A DNA stretch of 64,000 nucleotides from Streptococcus equi subsp. equi (GCA_900637675.1 LR134389.1:372001-436000); one strand, 5' to 3'. Positions 1 through 10,275 are shown, counted from the first letter of the stretch. A program made the numbers and translations. The notes: generated by a model not told the origin, from the sequence alone.

Positions 1-241
1 AAACAACCAATCCAAGGCTAATCACTGACATAAAAATAGTAAAGGGTGATATGCCAACCTCAAATAGCCTTAGCTGCTCAGCTGAAAATTGTGCACGAAA
101 TTCAGGTTTATCCAATTGAGACTTCAAAAAGAAAATGCCAGCAAGTCCAAACAAGGTGATAACCATGCTGATAGCATTGATGATAATGATCGTAATAGTT
201 GATGTTCTGAGTGCTTGTCGTACTTGTTCGTATGAAATCAT
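1..241 (-). CDS. Small membrane protein, 3' part outside window
   Basis: This minus-strand reading frame starts at an ATG at 241 behind an AAGGAG ribosome site (249-254) and runs off the left edge. The visible 80 residues begin MISYEQVRQALRTST, followed by a strongly hydrophobic segment (about residues 16-36), a charged stretch (KSQLDKPEFRAQFSAEQLR) and a second hydrophobic segment. This suggests a small integral membrane protein with at least two helices. I do not recognise the family and assign no function. The good ribosome site and clean frame support a real gene. Confidence 0.6.
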   Translation of the reverse strand, partial: MISYEQVRQALRTSTITIIIINAISMVITLFGLAGIFFLKSQLDKPEFRAQFSAEQLRLFEVGISPFTIFMSVISLGLVV

Positions 242-336
242 ATAAGTCTCCTTGAATGTTATGTTATTGTACTTTTAAGATGATACATGGATATTATAGC
301 ATAGGAATAAGGATTGTGCCTTACTTTTTTAATATA

Positions 337-2736
337 TTATGATTTTTTCTTAAAAAAGGTTAACATATCATCTTCGGTTAGACCAATCATGGGGTCTATA
401 GCTAGGAAATTATGAGGGGTGAGCAGATAAGGAGGCTGCTCTTGTTCCTTTTGTGGGCTGGTAGCTGGCATTACAGATAGGCTAGACTGATTTGATTCCT
501 TTACTGAAGCAGCTGCTGTATGGTCATCAGCTTCAGCCACTTGAAGCCTTTGTACGAGATAGGTGTGTCGCTTGTCACCTTCTTTTTTGATTGCCTCTTC
601 AAAGGCGGCTATTTCTCCGAGCATGATGAGCTTGCTTTTTGATCTGGTGATGGCAGTGTAGATGAGGTTTCTTTGCAGAAGTCGACCACTCTGACGGGTG
701 ACAGGCAGGATTACCACCTGAAATTCACTGCCTTGAGATTTGTGAATGCTCATGGCATAGGCAAGGGTGATTTTTAACCATTCATTTCTTGGGTAGACGA
801 TCTCGGTGCCATCAAAGTCCATGATGATTTCGTCCTGCTTGGATTCGGTATATTTGGCTGGAATGAGGTCTGTGATATAGCCAATATCACCATTGAAGAC
901 ATTAAGCTGAGCGTCATTGACAAGGTGAAGTACCTTGTCTCCCTTACGAAAGGCCGTCTCGTTAAAGAGAAATTCTGTCTGATTAGCTAGAGGATTCAGG
1001 AGGTTTTGCATGAGCTGGTTGAGGCTGTTGATGCCTGCTAGTCCTTTGTACATAGGGGCTAGGATTTGAATTTCCTCAGCTGGGATGCCACTTTTTAGGG
1101 CAGCCTGTACGATCTTTGTCATCATGCCGGGAATGAATGGCGCTTGCGCTTCAAAGTAGGAGCGATCAGCCTTTTTCTGACAAAAATCAGGAGCAAGAAT
1201 GCCTTGGCGTATGTGGTTGGCTAAATCAACAATGGTTGACTCCTCTGATTGGCGAAAAATCTTGTCAAGGGTAATGTGAGGGATCCGATCAACCTTTAGC
1301 AAGTCAGCTAGTACCTGTCCAGGACCGACAGAAGGCAGCTGGTCGCTATCTCCTACGATGATCAGCTGGGTATTAGAATTGATGGCTGTTAATAGCTGAT
1401 TGGCCAGCCAGGTATCAACCATGGAAAATTCATCAACAATCAGCAAATCACAGTCTAAATAATCCTCCATTGCTTGGTAATCATTGTCTCCGTTTAACCC
1501 AAGATGGCGGTGAATAGTTGCGCTTGCTAGACCGGTTAATTCGTTCATACGACGAGCGGCTCGACCAGTTGGAGCTGCTAGGATAATGGGAATATCCTTT
1601 TGTTTCAGGTCAATCTGGTACAGGCTGGCATAGGCCTGTAAAATGCCCCTGATAACGGTTGTCTTTCCTGTGCCTGGGCCTCCTGTTAGAATGAAAACCT
1701 TGCTGGTCAGTGCCTGGCTGATGGCCTGCTTTTGGATCTTGTCATAGGTTATAGCAAGCTCCTCTTGTATGGCTTGGATTTCTTGGTCAATGGTATCTTG
1801 ACTAGGCTCCTTAGTCAGAGGCTGCTGTAGTAAGCGTGTCAGATGCTTTTGAATGCCGTCTTCGGCATAATAAAGGCTGCTGTCAAAAACACGCGTGCCA
1901 ATAGTCATAACCTTGCCCTCGTCGATGAGCTGGGTTAGCTGATTAGCGACAATAGCTGGGTCGCATTCGACTGGCCTTGTGTCCTCTAATAGGCTAATGG
2001 TCAGCGCCAAAAGCTCACGTGCCTGGATATAGGTGTCGCCTCGCTTGATGGATTGCTCCAACAGGCAATGCAGCAGAGCCGCACGAAAGCGCTTGGGAGA
2101 GGCACTCTCAATTCCTAGCTGTTCAGCTAAGCTATCAGCCAGCTTAAAGCCAAAGCCTTGAATGTCCTCAATGAGTTGATAAGGATTGTCCTTGACGATA
2201 TGAACAGCCTCTTCCTTGTATTTGTCAAATAGCTGAAAGGCAAAGCGATTGGCCAGTCCTAGATCAGCCAAGGCAGCAATCACCTGCTCAGTGCCATAAT
2301 TGGCTTTAAGCTTTGCCACAAAGGCTTCACGATTAGCCTTAGAAAGGCTAGAGATCTCATTAAGCCGACTGGGATTTTTTAAAATCTCATCAATAGGATT
2401 ATTACCGTAAAGGGCAATGATTTTCTCAGCTGTTTTTTGCCCAATGCCCTTGAAATGCTCACTGGAAAAATAGCTAACGAGACCTGCTGAGGTGGGCTTA
2501 GCCTTTTGATAGCGGCTCAGGCGCAGCTGCTGACCATACCTTGGGTGCTGGGTCAGCTCACCCCAAAAGGTATAGGCTTCGCCCTCTATGATCTCAGCCA
2601 TAGTGCCTGTAATGACAATGTCAGCTTCATCAAAATCACTATCAGTATCCTCTATAGCCAGTAATAGAATTTTGAAAAAATTTGACGCATTGTCAAAGAT
2701 AATTCGGTCAACAGTGCCTGTAAAAAAGTGTTCCAT
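337..2736 (-). CDS. recD2: ATP-dependent RecD-like DNA helicase RecD2
   Basis: Superfamily 1B 5'-3' DNA helicase of the RecBCD-independent RecD2 type, acting in DNA repair. An N-terminal OB-like part (MEHFFTGTVDRIIF) is followed by tandem helix-hairpin-helix motifs, including FKGIGQKTAEKI. The helicase core has Walker A GGPGTGKTT at about residue 352, a DEFSM Walker B, the GDSDQLPSVGPG motif and a C-terminal AYAMSIHKSQGSEF motif. The frame is open further upstream, but I choose ATG 2736 because GAAAGG lies about 8 bases before it and relatives start with the same ME-FFTGTV. About 799 residues, normal for the family. It is intact, unlike several neighbours. Confidence 0.93.
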   Translation of the reverse strand: MEHFFTGTVDRIIFDNASNFFKILLLAIEDTDSDFDEADIVITGTMAEIIEGEAYTFWGELTQHPRYGQQLRLSRYQKAKPTSAGLVSYFSSEHFKGIGQKTAEKIIALYGNNPIDEILKNPSRLNEISSLSKANREAFVAKLKANYGTEQVIAALADLGLANRFAFQLFDKYKEEAVHIVKDNPYQLIEDIQGFGFKLADSLAEQLGIESASPKRFRAALLHCLLEQSIKRGDTYIQARELLALTISLLEDTRPVECDPAIVANQLTQLIDEGKVMTIGTRVFDSSLYYAEDGIQKHLTRLLQQPLTKEPSQDTIDQEIQAIQEELAITYDKIQKQAISQALTSKVFILTGGPGTGKTTVIRGILQAYASLYQIDLKQKDIPIILAAPTGRAARRMNELTGLASATIHRHLGLNGDNDYQAMEDYLDCDLLIVDEFSMVDTWLANQLLTAINSNTQLIIVGDSDQLPSVGPGQVLADLLKVDRIPHITLDKIFRQSEESTIVDLANHIRQGILAPDFCQKKADRSYFEAQAPFIPGMMTKIVQAALKSGIPAEEIQILAPMYKGLAGINSLNQLMQNLLNPLANQTEFLFNETAFRKGDKVLHLVNDAQLNVFNGDIGYITDLIPAKYTESKQDEIIMDFDGTEIVYPRNEWLKITLAYAMSIHKSQGSEFQVVILPVTRQSGRLLQRNLIYTAITRSKSKLIMLGEIAAFEEAIKKEGDKRHTYLVQRLQVAEADDHTAAASVKESNQSSLSVMPATSPQKEQEQPPYLLTPHNFLAIDPMIGLTEDDMLTFFKKKS

Positions 2737-2964
2737 GACGGTACCTTTCTGTGCAAGATAGTCGAAAACCTGCACAACGGCAGGTTTTAGAACGTCAACA
2801 ATAGCTGCTTCTCTAAAGCTAGCTGAGTGCTTGGATAGCACATCAAGCCTCTTGGTATGGATAGATAAGCAGATATAGATAGAGGCTATTGCTGCCCTGA
2901 GTCTTTACTGCTGTGGGCATAGAGCCTATATCAGCCCTGCTAGAAAATAGCTTTAGCTTGCCTG

Positions 2965-3564
2965 CTATCTAGGGAAGAGATTGATTTTATTGAGTGGCCA
3001 AAAGCGGAACTTAACCTCACCAACGATGTCCTGCTTTTTAAAGGAGCCGACCTCGCGGCTGTCACGAGATACAATGCGGTCATCACCCAGTAGGAAATAT
3101 TCGCCCTTTGGAACAGTGATGTCAAATTCTGTTTTTCCTTCGGAGTTGACGGTAAAGGCAGCAGCATTTTCAGCCAGCTCTTGGAAGAGATCACTGTAAG
3201 CATAGGTTGATTGTAATTTGTCCTTTTTAAAACTCGTCAGGTAGGTATCAAGATAAGGCTCTTTTGTTTTCTTGTTGTTGATATAAAGAGTGTCATTTCT
3301 ATAAGACAGCTTATCACCTGGCATGCCAACAACACGCTTAACAATCTCTTTTCTCTGTCCGTTCTCGTCCTCCTCACTGGCAACAACAATATCAAAGCGA
3401 TCAATCTTAGCCTTGTTGAAGATAATGAGCCTCTCGCCATGTGCTAGGGTTGGGTCCATTGAGTGGCCATCAACCTTGACAGGCTGCCATAGGAACAAAC
3501 GTGAGAGTCCAAAAAGTAGGATAAAAAGGGTAAAAGCTCCCCATTCTTTAATAAATTGTTTCAT
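2965..3564 (-). CDS. lepB: Signal peptidase I
   Basis: Membrane-bound type I signal peptidase that removes signal peptides from exported proteins on the outer face of the membrane. An N-terminal transmembrane anchor (about residues 10-26) precedes the catalytic serine in GHSMDPT (Ser35). The general-base lysine is in [12 protein letters not shown] (Lys76), and the C-terminal box [11 protein letters not shown] is present. At 199 residues it has the usual size for streptococci. Its start overlaps the end of rnhC by four bases (ATGA), so the two are translationally coupled on one minus-strand message. Confidence 0.95.
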   Translation of the reverse strand: MKQFIKEWGAFTLFILLFGLSRLFLWQPVKVDGHSMDPTLAHGERLIIFNKAKIDRFDIVVASEEDENGQRKEIVKRVVGMPGDKLSYRNDTLYINNKKTKEPYLDTYLTSFKKDKLQSTYAYSDLFQELAENAAAFTVNSEGKTEFDITVPKGEYFLLGDDRIVSRDSREVGSFKKQDIVGEVKFRFWPLNKINLFPR

Positions 3565-4494
3565 GACTTTTCCTTTATTTTTCTAAGATTATTGTTTTTT
3601 AGTAGCGCTTGGGCTTTTTTGGTGTTTGCAAAGTGCAGCTTAGCGCAATGCTCTAAGCCTGCCATACCATAGGCGGCTAAGATTTGACTGGCAATCTGAT
3701 CAGATGGACGCCCAGCACCACTAGGCAACCGGTAGCCCAGATCTTGACTGAGCTTGTCAAGATTGTCTAAAAATAGCTGTCTAGCAATGATAGAGCTGAC
3801 AGCAACTGCCAGATATTTGCCTTCGGCCTTCTCCTCAAAGGTCAAGGGATTACGAAAGTGATTTTTTCTTGCTGTAGGTATTTGTCATAATTGGCCTGAC
3901 TTGTGAAGGCATCAATGACAATTTTTTCTGGTCTTGCTCCGTCGTTTAAGAGCAGAAAAATCGCTTGATTATGAAGAGCAACCTTGACAGAAACAGCGTT
4001 GTAGGGCTTCCCCTTACCTACCATTTCATTGTATTTTTAGGCGATAGCAAAAGCGCCCTGTGTTGAATATGCTTTTTTAGGACAGGAGCGATCTGGGCGA
4101 TACTCTTATCATTGAGGTTTTTAGAATCATCGACACCGAGCTGTCTGAGCAAGGCGTGCTCCTCTGGCTGCACAAAGCTAGCAACAACAGCAATGCCTCC
4201 AAAGTAAGAGCCATTTCCCACCTCATCACTACCAATTAAGGGGATATCCTGTGCGCTGGAGGGTGCGGGTCTCTGATCAGCAGGCGTTTCTTGCAGATCA
4301 AGCTCTTGAGCCAGCTTTGCAGCCTGTCTGCCTTGCAGCACCAGCTTGCCTGAGGTATACAGCATCAGTGTGACACCATCTTTTTTGGCAGCCAGTCTAA
4401 CGTAAGGATTGGCATTGCTTATGCGGTATGGTGCTAGCTGCTTGATCAGGCTGCTGCTGACTTGGGAATTGATTTTGAAAACTAAGGTGTCCAT
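3561..4494 (-). pseudogene. rnhC: Ribonuclease HIII, two single-base frameshifts
   Basis: RNase HIII cleaves RNA in RNA-DNA hybrids. Three consecutive frames encode collinear parts: the N-terminal substrate-binding part and catalytic GSDEVGNGSYFGG; then [20 protein letters not shown]; then [23 protein letters not shown] with [13 protein letters not shown]. Adding one base to the T run at 4034-4038 (an A run on the coding strand) restores [12 protein letters not shown]. Adding one to the T run at 3862-3867 restores [15 protein letters not shown] place the start at MDTLVFKINSQ (4494). Two independent losses in A runs of an otherwise perfectly conserved gene look more like sequencing under-calls than true inactivation. 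Confidence 0.88.
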
Positions 4495-4565
4495 GAACAT
4501 TATTTTAACATAAAATGTCCTGTTATGGGAAATCATTCCATGCAATCTCAGATTAATTTCACAAT

Positions 4566-4594
4566 TTTACGAAAAGTCATTTTTAGGGTATAAT
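4566..4594 (+). promoter_or_regulatory. Promoter of zapA-cvpA
   Basis: TTTACG (4566-4571), a 17-base spacer and a consensus TATAAT (4589-4594) lie 18 bases upstream of the zapA start. The intergenic region is divergent with rnhC. Confidence 0.7.
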
Positions 4595-4611
4595 GCTAAA
4601 GGGGTGAGCCT

Positions 4612-4923
4612 ATGAAGAATATTAATCGTTACAAATTAACATTTGGTGAGAAGACATTAACATTGACAACGGACAAAGACAACCTCTTTATGGAAGAGGT
4701 TGATCGTGTGGCAAAGGAAAAATATCAGGCCATCAAGGAGCGTCTGCCAGAAGCAGACGACGAAACCGTTGCTATTTTGATGACCATCAATACCCTGTCA
4801 GCCCAACTGAGTAGAGAGATTGAGATTGAAAAAATCGAAGCTGAGATTGTCGAGCTGCGTGAGAAGGCACTGGCAGGTATTCAGGAAAAGGCTAGTCAAG
4901 CAGATACAGATGAGGTGTCATGA
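4612..4923 (+). CDS. zapA: Cell division protein ZapA
   Basis: A 103-residue ZapA-family protein, a small positive regulator that bundles FtsZ filaments at the division ring. The N-terminal half (NRYKLTFGEKTLTLTTDKD) is the beta-rich FtsZ-interacting head. The C-terminal half (AILMTINTLSAQLSREIEIEKIEAEI) is a long coiled-coil dimerisation helix. GGGGTGAG precedes the ATG. It overlaps the next gene by four bases, and zapA-cvpA-mutS2 is a familiar streptococcal gene order. Confidence 0.9.
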   Translation: MKNINRYKLTFGEKTLTLTTDKDNLFMEEVDRVAKEKYQAIKERLPEADDETVAILMTINTLSAQLSREIEIEKIEAEIVELREKALAGIQEKASQADTDEVS

Positions 4924-5468
4924 TGCTCTCAGTGCTTATATTGTTACTGCTTTCTTGGAGCTTTTACATTGGCTACAATAGAGGGCTTATCCTTCAGACC
5001 TTTTATTGTTTTGGGGCCTTGGTGTCGCTCTTGTTTGCCCATCATGGCTATAAGGCTCTGGCAGGCAAGCTGGCTCTATGGGTGCCTTATTCTAATCCTG
5101 CTGAGGGAGCAGCTACCTTATTTTTTAAGGATATTAATATTTTTGAATTGGATAAGGTTTATTATGCAGGGATAGCATTTTTTATACTGTCTACAGTAGG
5201 CTATGCTGTGGTTCGATTGGCGGGTGTCTTGGTGCACCTTGCGCCGGTGGATTATTTTGATGGCTTTGAGGCTAAGCTAGCCAGTGGCTTGCTGGCGGTG
5301 ATGGTTTCGGTTTTGTTTTTAAGCATGGCATTGACCGTTCTTGCTACCATTCCCATGCCCTTTATTCAAGGGCGCCTACATGGCAGTCTTTTGTCTCGCC
5401 TCTTGGTTGAGCATTGTCCCTTTATCTCAAGCATTCTCAGGCAATTATGGGTAACAGCTATTCTTTGA
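4920..5468 (+). CDS. CvpA family membrane protein
   Basis: This 182-residue protein has four predicted membrane helices, at about residues 2-20, 26-44, 80-105 and 120-145. It matches the CvpA/colicin V production family, whose biochemical role in Gram-positive bacteria is unclear. The start codon overlaps the zapA stop (ATGATG over TGA), so translation is coupled. A likely terminator follows directly. Confidence 0.85.
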   Translation: MMLSVLILLLLSWSFYIGYNRGLILQTFYCFGALVSLLFAHHGYKALAGKLALWVPYSNPAEGAATLFFKDINIFELDKVYYAGIAFFILSTVGYAVVRLAGVLVHLAPVDYFDGFEAKLASGLLAVMVSVLFLSMALTVLATIPMPFIQGRLHGSLLSRLLVEHCPFISSILRQLWVTAIL

Positions 5469-5496
5469 GGTCAGAGTCTCTCTGGTCTCTTTTTGT
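5467..5496 (+). terminator. Terminator after cvpA-like gene
   Basis: An imperfect stem, GAG..CAGAG pairing with CTCTG..CTC, is followed by CTCTTTTTG just past the stop codon. Confidence 0.55.
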
Positions 5497-5540
5497 TTAG
5501 TGTCCCACATTTTAAGTGATTTTTAGGTATAATAAGAACT

Positions 5541-7877
5541 ATGGAAAAAAAGATTTTAGAACAGTTAGAATTTGAAAAGGTTAAAGAGCAATTTTGGCCT
5601 TATTTACAGACAGAGCAGGGGCAGCTAGAGCTTGACTTGTTGGAGCCTATTGCGAATAAAGACAAAATACAGGCTTACTTTACAGAGCTTGAGGAAATGG
5701 CGGCTATTTTTGTAGAGCACCACCATTTTGCCTTGGGAGGGCTATCAGATGTCTCAGAAAGCATGCAGCGTTTGGATTTAGAGGCAGATCTGAGCATTCA
5801 AGAGCTTTTAGCAGTTAAAAAGCTCCTGCAGGTGTCGGCAGAGGTCTGTCGTTTTTACGCTGATTTGGAAAATGTTGATTTAGTCGCTCTAAAAGCACTC
5901 TTTGAAAAAATAGAGAGCTTTCCTAGCTTACAGGGGAGTCTCCAAGCCATTAATGACGCAGGCTTTGTTGAAGGCTTTGCTAGTCCTGAATTGGAGAGCA
6001 TTCGTCGTCAGATATCAAACAAGGAGCATGCCAGTCGTCAGCTCCTGCAGGATATCCTAAAAAAACAGGCAGCTTATTTGTCAGAGAGCCTGATTGCTAG
6101 TCGTAATGGCCGAAGTGTCCTGCCTGTCAAAAACACCTATCGTCATAAGGTGGCAGGCGTTGTGCATGACATGTCAGCTTCTGGCAGTACGGTCTACATT
6201 GAGCCTAGAGCGCTTGTAAGTCTCAATGAGGAGCTGACTCAGCTACAGACAGATGAACGCCATGAGATTGGACGAATCTTGCATGAGCTGTCAGAGCAGC
6301 TGCGTCCGCATAGTCGATCTCTTAGGAATAACGCTTGGCTACTAGGACATTTAGATCTTGTGAGAGCAAAATACCTTTATATGCAAGCCAAACAGGCAAC
6401 TGTGCCAGTGATTTCTGACGATAAAAGCTTACAGCTGCTCAATGCGCGCCACCCCTTGATTCAAAACCCTGTGGCAAATGATCTGCATTTTGCAAATGAC
6501 TTAGCAGTAATTGTGATCACCGGTCCTAATACAGGTGGTAAGACCATCATGCTCAAAACCTTGGGGCTTGCTCAGGTGATGGCCCAGTCAGGGCTGCCTA
6601 TTTTGGCTGACAAGGGCTCCAGGGTGGCAGTTTTTAATGGTATTTATGCTGATATTGGAGATGAGCAATCCATTGAGCAAAGCCTGTCTACCTTTTCCAG
6701 TCATATGACTCACATTGTTGAGATTCTCAATCAGGCAGACAGTGACAGCTTGATCCTCTTTGACGAGCTAGGAGCAGGGACTGATCCACAGGAAGGAGCC
6801 AGCCTTGCTATGGCTATTTTGGAGCAGCTGCGTCTGACCAATATTAAGACGATGGCCACTACCCATTACCCAGAGCTAAAGGCCTATGGGATTGAGACAG
6901 CCTATGTTGAAAATGCCAGCATGGCCTTTGACAATGTCAGCCTAAAGCCTACTTACCGCTTCATGCAAGGAGTGCCTGGTCGCTCAAATGCTTTTGACAT
7001 TGCGAGACGATTGGGCTTAGCAGAGCACATCGTCAAGGAAGCTCAGGCGATGACCGCAACTGATCATGATGTCAATCGTATCATTGAGCAACTAGAGCAG
7101 CAAACGTTAGAAAGCCGCAAGCGCCTTGAGCATATCAAGGAGGTCGAGCAGGATAACCTCAAATTCAATCGTGCTGTTAAAAAGCTCTATAACGAGTTCT
7201 CCCACGCTAAGGACAAGGAATTGGAAAAGGCAGCCCTTGAAGCGCGTGAGATTGTGGATATAGCCTTGGCAGAAAGTGATAGCATTTTAAGTCAGCTGCA
7301 TGAAAAGGCAGAGCTAAAGCCGCACGAAATTATCGAAGCCAAGCATCGCCTAAAGCAGCTTGCGCCAGAGCAAAGCCTGTCGCAAAATAAGGTGCTGAAA
7401 AAAGCGAAAAAATGGCGGGCTCCTCGTGTGGGTGATGACATCATTGTTACCGCCTATGGGCAAAGAGGAACCTTGCTTGCCCAGCTTAAGGACAAGAGGT
7501 GGGAGGCTCAGGTTGGCCTGATCAAGTTGACCCTCAAGGAAGACGAATTCAGCTTGGTTAAGCTAAAAGAAGAAGCGCAGCAGCCTAAGAAGAGAGCTGT
7601 CAAGGTCGTCAAAAAAGCAGCTACAGGAAAAGGGCCGCGCGCTCGCTTAGACCTTCGAGGCAAGCGCTATGAGGAGGCCATGCAGGAGCTAGATGCCTTT
7701 ATCGACCAAGCCTTGCTTAACAACATGAGTCAGGTTGACATCATACATGGTATTGGTACAGGTGTTATACGTGAAGCGGTCGGCAAGTACTTGCGACGCA
7801 ACAAGCATGTCAAAAGCTTTGGCTATGCCCCGCAAAATGCTGGCGGCTCAGGCTGTACCATAGCTAATCTAGGCTAA
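5541..7877 (+). CDS. mutS2: Endonuclease MutS2
   Basis: MutS2 (778 residues) is a MutS-type ATPase with a C-terminal nuclease domain. It acts on branched DNA and on collided ribosomes (RqcU role), not in mismatch repair. The order is an N-terminal core and lever domain, Walker A GPNTGGKT at residues 328-335, the [14 protein letters not shown]alker B and [12 protein letters not shown] coiled-coil segment follows (about 515-630), then the Smr domain from about 700, with [12 protein letters not shown] and [12 protein letters not shown]. The MutS1 mismatch-recognition N-domain is absent, as expected. A TATAAT lies at 5528-5533. The frame is intact. Confidence 0.95.
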   Translation: MEKKILEQLEFEKVKEQFWPYLQTEQGQLELDLLEPIANKDKIQAYFTELEEMAAIFVEHHHFALGGLSDVSESMQRLDLEADLSIQELLAVKKLLQVSAEVCRFYADLENVDLVALKALFEKIESFPSLQGSLQAINDAGFVEGFASPELESIRRQISNKEHASRQLLQDILKKQAAYLSESLIASRNGRSVLPVKNTYRHKVAGVVHDMSASGSTVYIEPRALVSLNEELTQLQTDERHEIGRILHELSEQLRPHSRSLRNNAWLLGHLDLVRAKYLYMQAKQATVPVISDDKSLQLLNARHPLIQNPVANDLHFANDLAVIVITGPNTGGKTIMLKTLGLAQVMAQSGLPILADKGSRVAVFNGIYADIGDEQSIEQSLSTFSSHMTHIVEILNQADSDSLILFDELGAGTDPQEGASLAMAILEQLRLTNIKTMATTHYPELKAYGIETAYVENASMAFDNVSLKPTYRFMQGVPGRSNAFDIARRLGLAEHIVKEAQAMTATDHDVNRIIEQLEQQTLESRKRLEHIKEVEQDNLKFNRAVKKLYNEFSHAKDKELEKAALEAREIVDIALAESDSILSQLHEKAELKPHEIIEAKHRLKQLAPEQSLSQNKVLKKAKKWRAPRVGDDIIVTAYGQRGTLLAQLKDKRWEAQVGLIKLTLKEDEFSLVKLKEEAQQPKKRAVKVVKKAATGKGPRARLDLRGKRYEEAMQELDAFIDQALLNNMSQVDIIHGIGTGVIREAVGKYLRRNKHVKSFGYAPQNAGGSGCTIANLG

Positions 7878-8216
7878 TTGATCCTCTTGATTCAAATAAA
7901 GCCCCTTTTTACTCAAGCTGATTGAGCCCTAGGTGAGCCAAGCGTCCCAAAGAAAGCTACTGGGCGTGTTCCCTAAGTGCTGCTCTTCAAAGCTCATGAC
8001 AGCAGCTAGTGAGTCTTGCTGGACTTTTGCTACCAACGTGTCCCAGCCTAGCTAGTTCCTTTAGACCATGAGCAGCTGCTAGCCTGCTGATTGGATACAA
8101 GAAAAAACAAGCTCCTTTTGCTAGCCGCCTATCCATGTGATAAGCAGCCAAAAAGGAGTTTGTTTTTTTAATAGTTTGGCTGTTGTACCTGCTATGCAGG
8201 TGAGGTTGAGGTTCTT
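7878..8216. other. Intergenic region between convergent genes
   Basis: 339 bases separate mutS2 from the minus-strand flavoprotein gene. I see no supportable ORF. Apart from the hairpin at 8103-8167 nothing stands out. Confidence 0.6.
8103..8167. terminator. Convergent terminator
   Basis: An arm reading AAACAAGCTCCTTTT (8105-8119) pairs with AAAAAGGAGTTTGTTTT downstream, with one mismatch. T-rich flanks on each strand mean it can serve both mutS2 and the convergent flavoprotein gene. Confidence 0.6.
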
Positions 8217-9536
8217 TTAAAGGTTAAAGACATCATTAAGATTTTCAGCCATTGACGGGTGGGTAAAGAGCTGGTTTTTGAGATAGGTATATGGAATCTG
8301 GTTATCCATAGCCATCTTAATCAGGTTAATGTATTCGTGAGAATTGTTAGCAAATAAGGTTGCCCCTAGAATTTCATTAGTCTCTGTATTGACAATGACC
8401 TTAAAAATCCCCCTGAGGTCGTTATTGACATGGGCGCGTGGCATATTGGCAACCAAGAGCTCATTAGCCTTGTAGGGCAGTCCCTGCTCTTTTGCTTCTT
8501 TTTCTGTTAGACCAATTTGTGAAAGTGGCGGCTCGATAAAGACTGTTGTTGGCAGATAGCCCCGATCTTTGTGGTTGTACTGGCTTGTGCCTGTTAGCTG
8601 CCCAAACACAATCCTGAAATCATCTAAGGACGTATAGGTAAATTGAGGCCCGCCATTAACATCACCAACCGCATATAGCCCCTCGACAGTGGTTTGACAA
8701 TAATCATCTACCACGACAGCATAGCGATCATCAAGCTTAATGTCAGTGTTTTCCAAGCCAAGGCCTTGAGTGGCAGGCTTACGTCCCATAGCATAGAGGA
8801 GACAATCAAAGGCTTCTGTCTTGCCATTAGCAGTCACTAGAACTCTACCTGCTTCATCATTAGCAATCAGCTCAACAGTCGCAGAGAGCTTAAAGGTAAC
8901 CCCAGCTTTTTCCAGGTAATCCTGTGCCAGCTCAGCGACAACCGGCTCATAGCGCCCTAAAATAGCAGGTGCAGCCTCATACATAGTAACCTCGCTGCCT
9001 AAGCTGGCATAAAGGCTGGCAACCTCTAGCCCGATATTCCCCGCACCGATAATAGCCAAGCGCTGAGGCTGCTCAGTGAGAGCTAGAATCCCTGTACTAT
9101 CAACCACATGCTGACTATCTGCTAGACCAGGTATCGGAAAGCGATTTGAAACAGCTCCGGTATTGATCACGATATGCTTGCCCTCTAAGAGGATCCGCTC
9201 CTGCCCTGCTTCTACTTGAATCGTCTTATTAGAGACAAAGCTTGCCTTACCGTTGTAAAGTGTCACACCAGACTGAGCTAGCAGCTGCTCATTTTTTTGG
9301 CGAAGACGATGAACAACAGTATCTTTGTGCGCCATAGCGTCTGCAAAGCTAGCATTATGCTCAGCAGCAGTGATTAAGGCCTTTGTTGGAATACAGCCGA
9401 TATTGATACAAGTCCCGCCATACATAGTGGGGCTCTGCTCAATAAGGGCAACTCTTTTTCCTAGCTGCGCCATTTTGGCAGCCAAAGTTTTTCCGGCCTT
9501 ACCAAATCCAATCACAATAAGCTCGTATGCTTCCAT
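8217..9536 (-). CDS. RclA/Har-type flavoprotein disulfide reductase
   Basis: A 439-residue pyridine nucleotide-disulfide oxidoreductase. It has an FAD-binding IVIGFGKAGKTLA, the redox-active pair in GGTCINIGCIPTK (Cys43/Cys48), an NAD(P)-binding AIIGAGNIGLEVAS, an FAD motif VEGLYAVGDVNGG and a C-terminal dimerisation domain with FTHPSMAENLNDV. The GFGKAGKTLA start, in place of GxGxxG, and overall similarity resemble the pneumococcal hypothiocyanous acid reductase Har and the RclA family, not lipoamide dehydrogenase. The likely role is cytosolic defence against oxidants from host peroxidases. AAAGGAGG precedes the ATG. It is divergent from trxA, which fits a thiol-stress locus. The substrate is inferred. 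Confidence 0.85.
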   Translation of the reverse strand: MEAYELIVIGFGKAGKTLAAKMAQLGKRVALIEQSPTMYGGTCINIGCIPTKALITAAEHNASFADAMAHKDTVVHRLRQKNEQLLAQSGVTLYNGKASFVSNKTIQVEAGQERILLEGKHIVINTGAVSNRFPIPGLADSQHVVDSTGILALTEQPQRLAIIGAGNIGLEVASLYASLGSEVTMYEAAPAILGRYEPVVAELAQDYLEKAGVTFKLSATVELIANDEAGRVLVTANGKTEAFDCLLYAMGRKPATQGLGLENTDIKLDDRYAVVVDDYCQTTVEGLYAVGDVNGGPQFTYTSLDDFRIVFGQLTGTSQYNHKDRGYLPTTVFIEPPLSQIGLTEKEAKEQGLPYKANELLVANMPRAHVNNDLRGIFKVIVNTETNEILGATLFANNSHEYINLIKMAMDNQIPYTYLKNQLFTHPSMAENLNDVFNL

Positions 9537-9629
9537 AGTAGCCTCCTTTTAGTTGTTAAGATAAGGTCATTGTAGCAAAGGCCAGCGTATTTGTCTTAAA
9601 ATGGCTACGCCAGATTTTTCTTAAATCAT

Positions 9630-9643
9630 AAGACCGAGGTCTT
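9630..9643. promoter_or_regulatory. Palindrome between flavoprotein gene and trxA
   Basis: AAGACC-GA-GGTCTT is a perfect inverted repeat with a two-base centre. It sits in the divergent intergenic region, 13 bases before the trxA -35 element. It has the size of a dimeric regulator operator; the regulator is unknown. Confidence 0.45.
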
Positions 9644-9655
9644 CGTATCAGATTC

Positions 9656-9684
9656 TTGCATTATCAGTCGTTTTCCCCTAAAAT
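9656..9684 (+). promoter_or_regulatory. Promoter of trxA
   Basis: TTGCAT, a 17-base spacer and TAAAAT lie 32 bases upstream of the trxA start codon. Confidence 0.65.
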
Positions 9685-9715
9685 AGGCTTATAAACTATA
9701 AGAACGGAGATTACA

Positions 9716-10030
9716 ATGGCACATATCGTAACAGATGCAACATTTGAAGCAGAAACTAATGAAGGCCTAGTCCTTGTGGACTTTTGGGCAACCTGGTGCG
9801 GCCCTTGCTTAATGCAAGCGCCAATCCTTGATCAATTAGCAGCAGAAATTGACGAAGCTGAGCTTAAGATTGTCAAGCTAGATGTTGATGACAATCCCAA
9901 TACTGCTCAACAATTTGGCATTATGTCTATCCCAACCCTGCTGTTCAAAAAGGACGGTAAGGTTGTCAAGCAAGTAGCAGGCGTCCATACCAAGGATCAA
10001 ATCAAGGCTATCGTAGCAGAATTAAGCTAA
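9716..10030 (+). CDS. trxA: Thioredoxin
   Basis: A 104-residue thioredoxin that reduces protein disulfides in the cytosol. The active site WATWCGPC has Cys28 and Cys31. The cis-proline is in MSIPTLLFKKDGK. CGPC followed by LMQAP, not RMIAP or KMIAP, is slightly unusual but keeps the fold. It is monocistronic, with its own promoter and a good ribosome site. Confidence 0.94.
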   Translation: MAHIVTDATFEAETNEGLVLVDFWATWCGPCLMQAPILDQLAAEIDEAELKIVKLDVDDNPNTAQQFGIMSIPTLLFKKDGKVVKQVAGVHTKDQIKAIVAELS

Positions 10031-10181
10031 AGCAACAAGCCAACAGCCTCTTAGAAGGACAGCAAGCCTCAAGAGCTGCTGTTGGTTGTATGACCAAAAA
10101 AAGATCGGGGACCCAATAAGCTGTGTCTTCAATCTTTTTTGTTATTAGCTGCTATCAGAGCTGGTGTAAAAAAAGCATAGT

Positions 10182-10215
10182 AAAAGCAGTAGCCGCGCGA
10201 CTGGCTACTGCTTTT
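10182..10215. terminator. Terminator downstream of szP
   Basis: A perfect 13-bp stem, AAAAGCAGTAGCC pairing with GGCTACTGCTTTT, has an 8-base loop. It lies 60 bases beyond the szP stop. T-rich sequence follows on the minus strand. Confidence 0.75.
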
Positions 10216-10275
10216 GAGGTGGACACAAGTAGGGGCTTGTGTATCATTGTTGAAATATGGGGATTGTTAATTTGT

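Noticed and set aside
3323-3586. Plus-strand ORFs across lepB
   Set aside because: They are shadows of the well-supported minus-strand signal peptidase gene.
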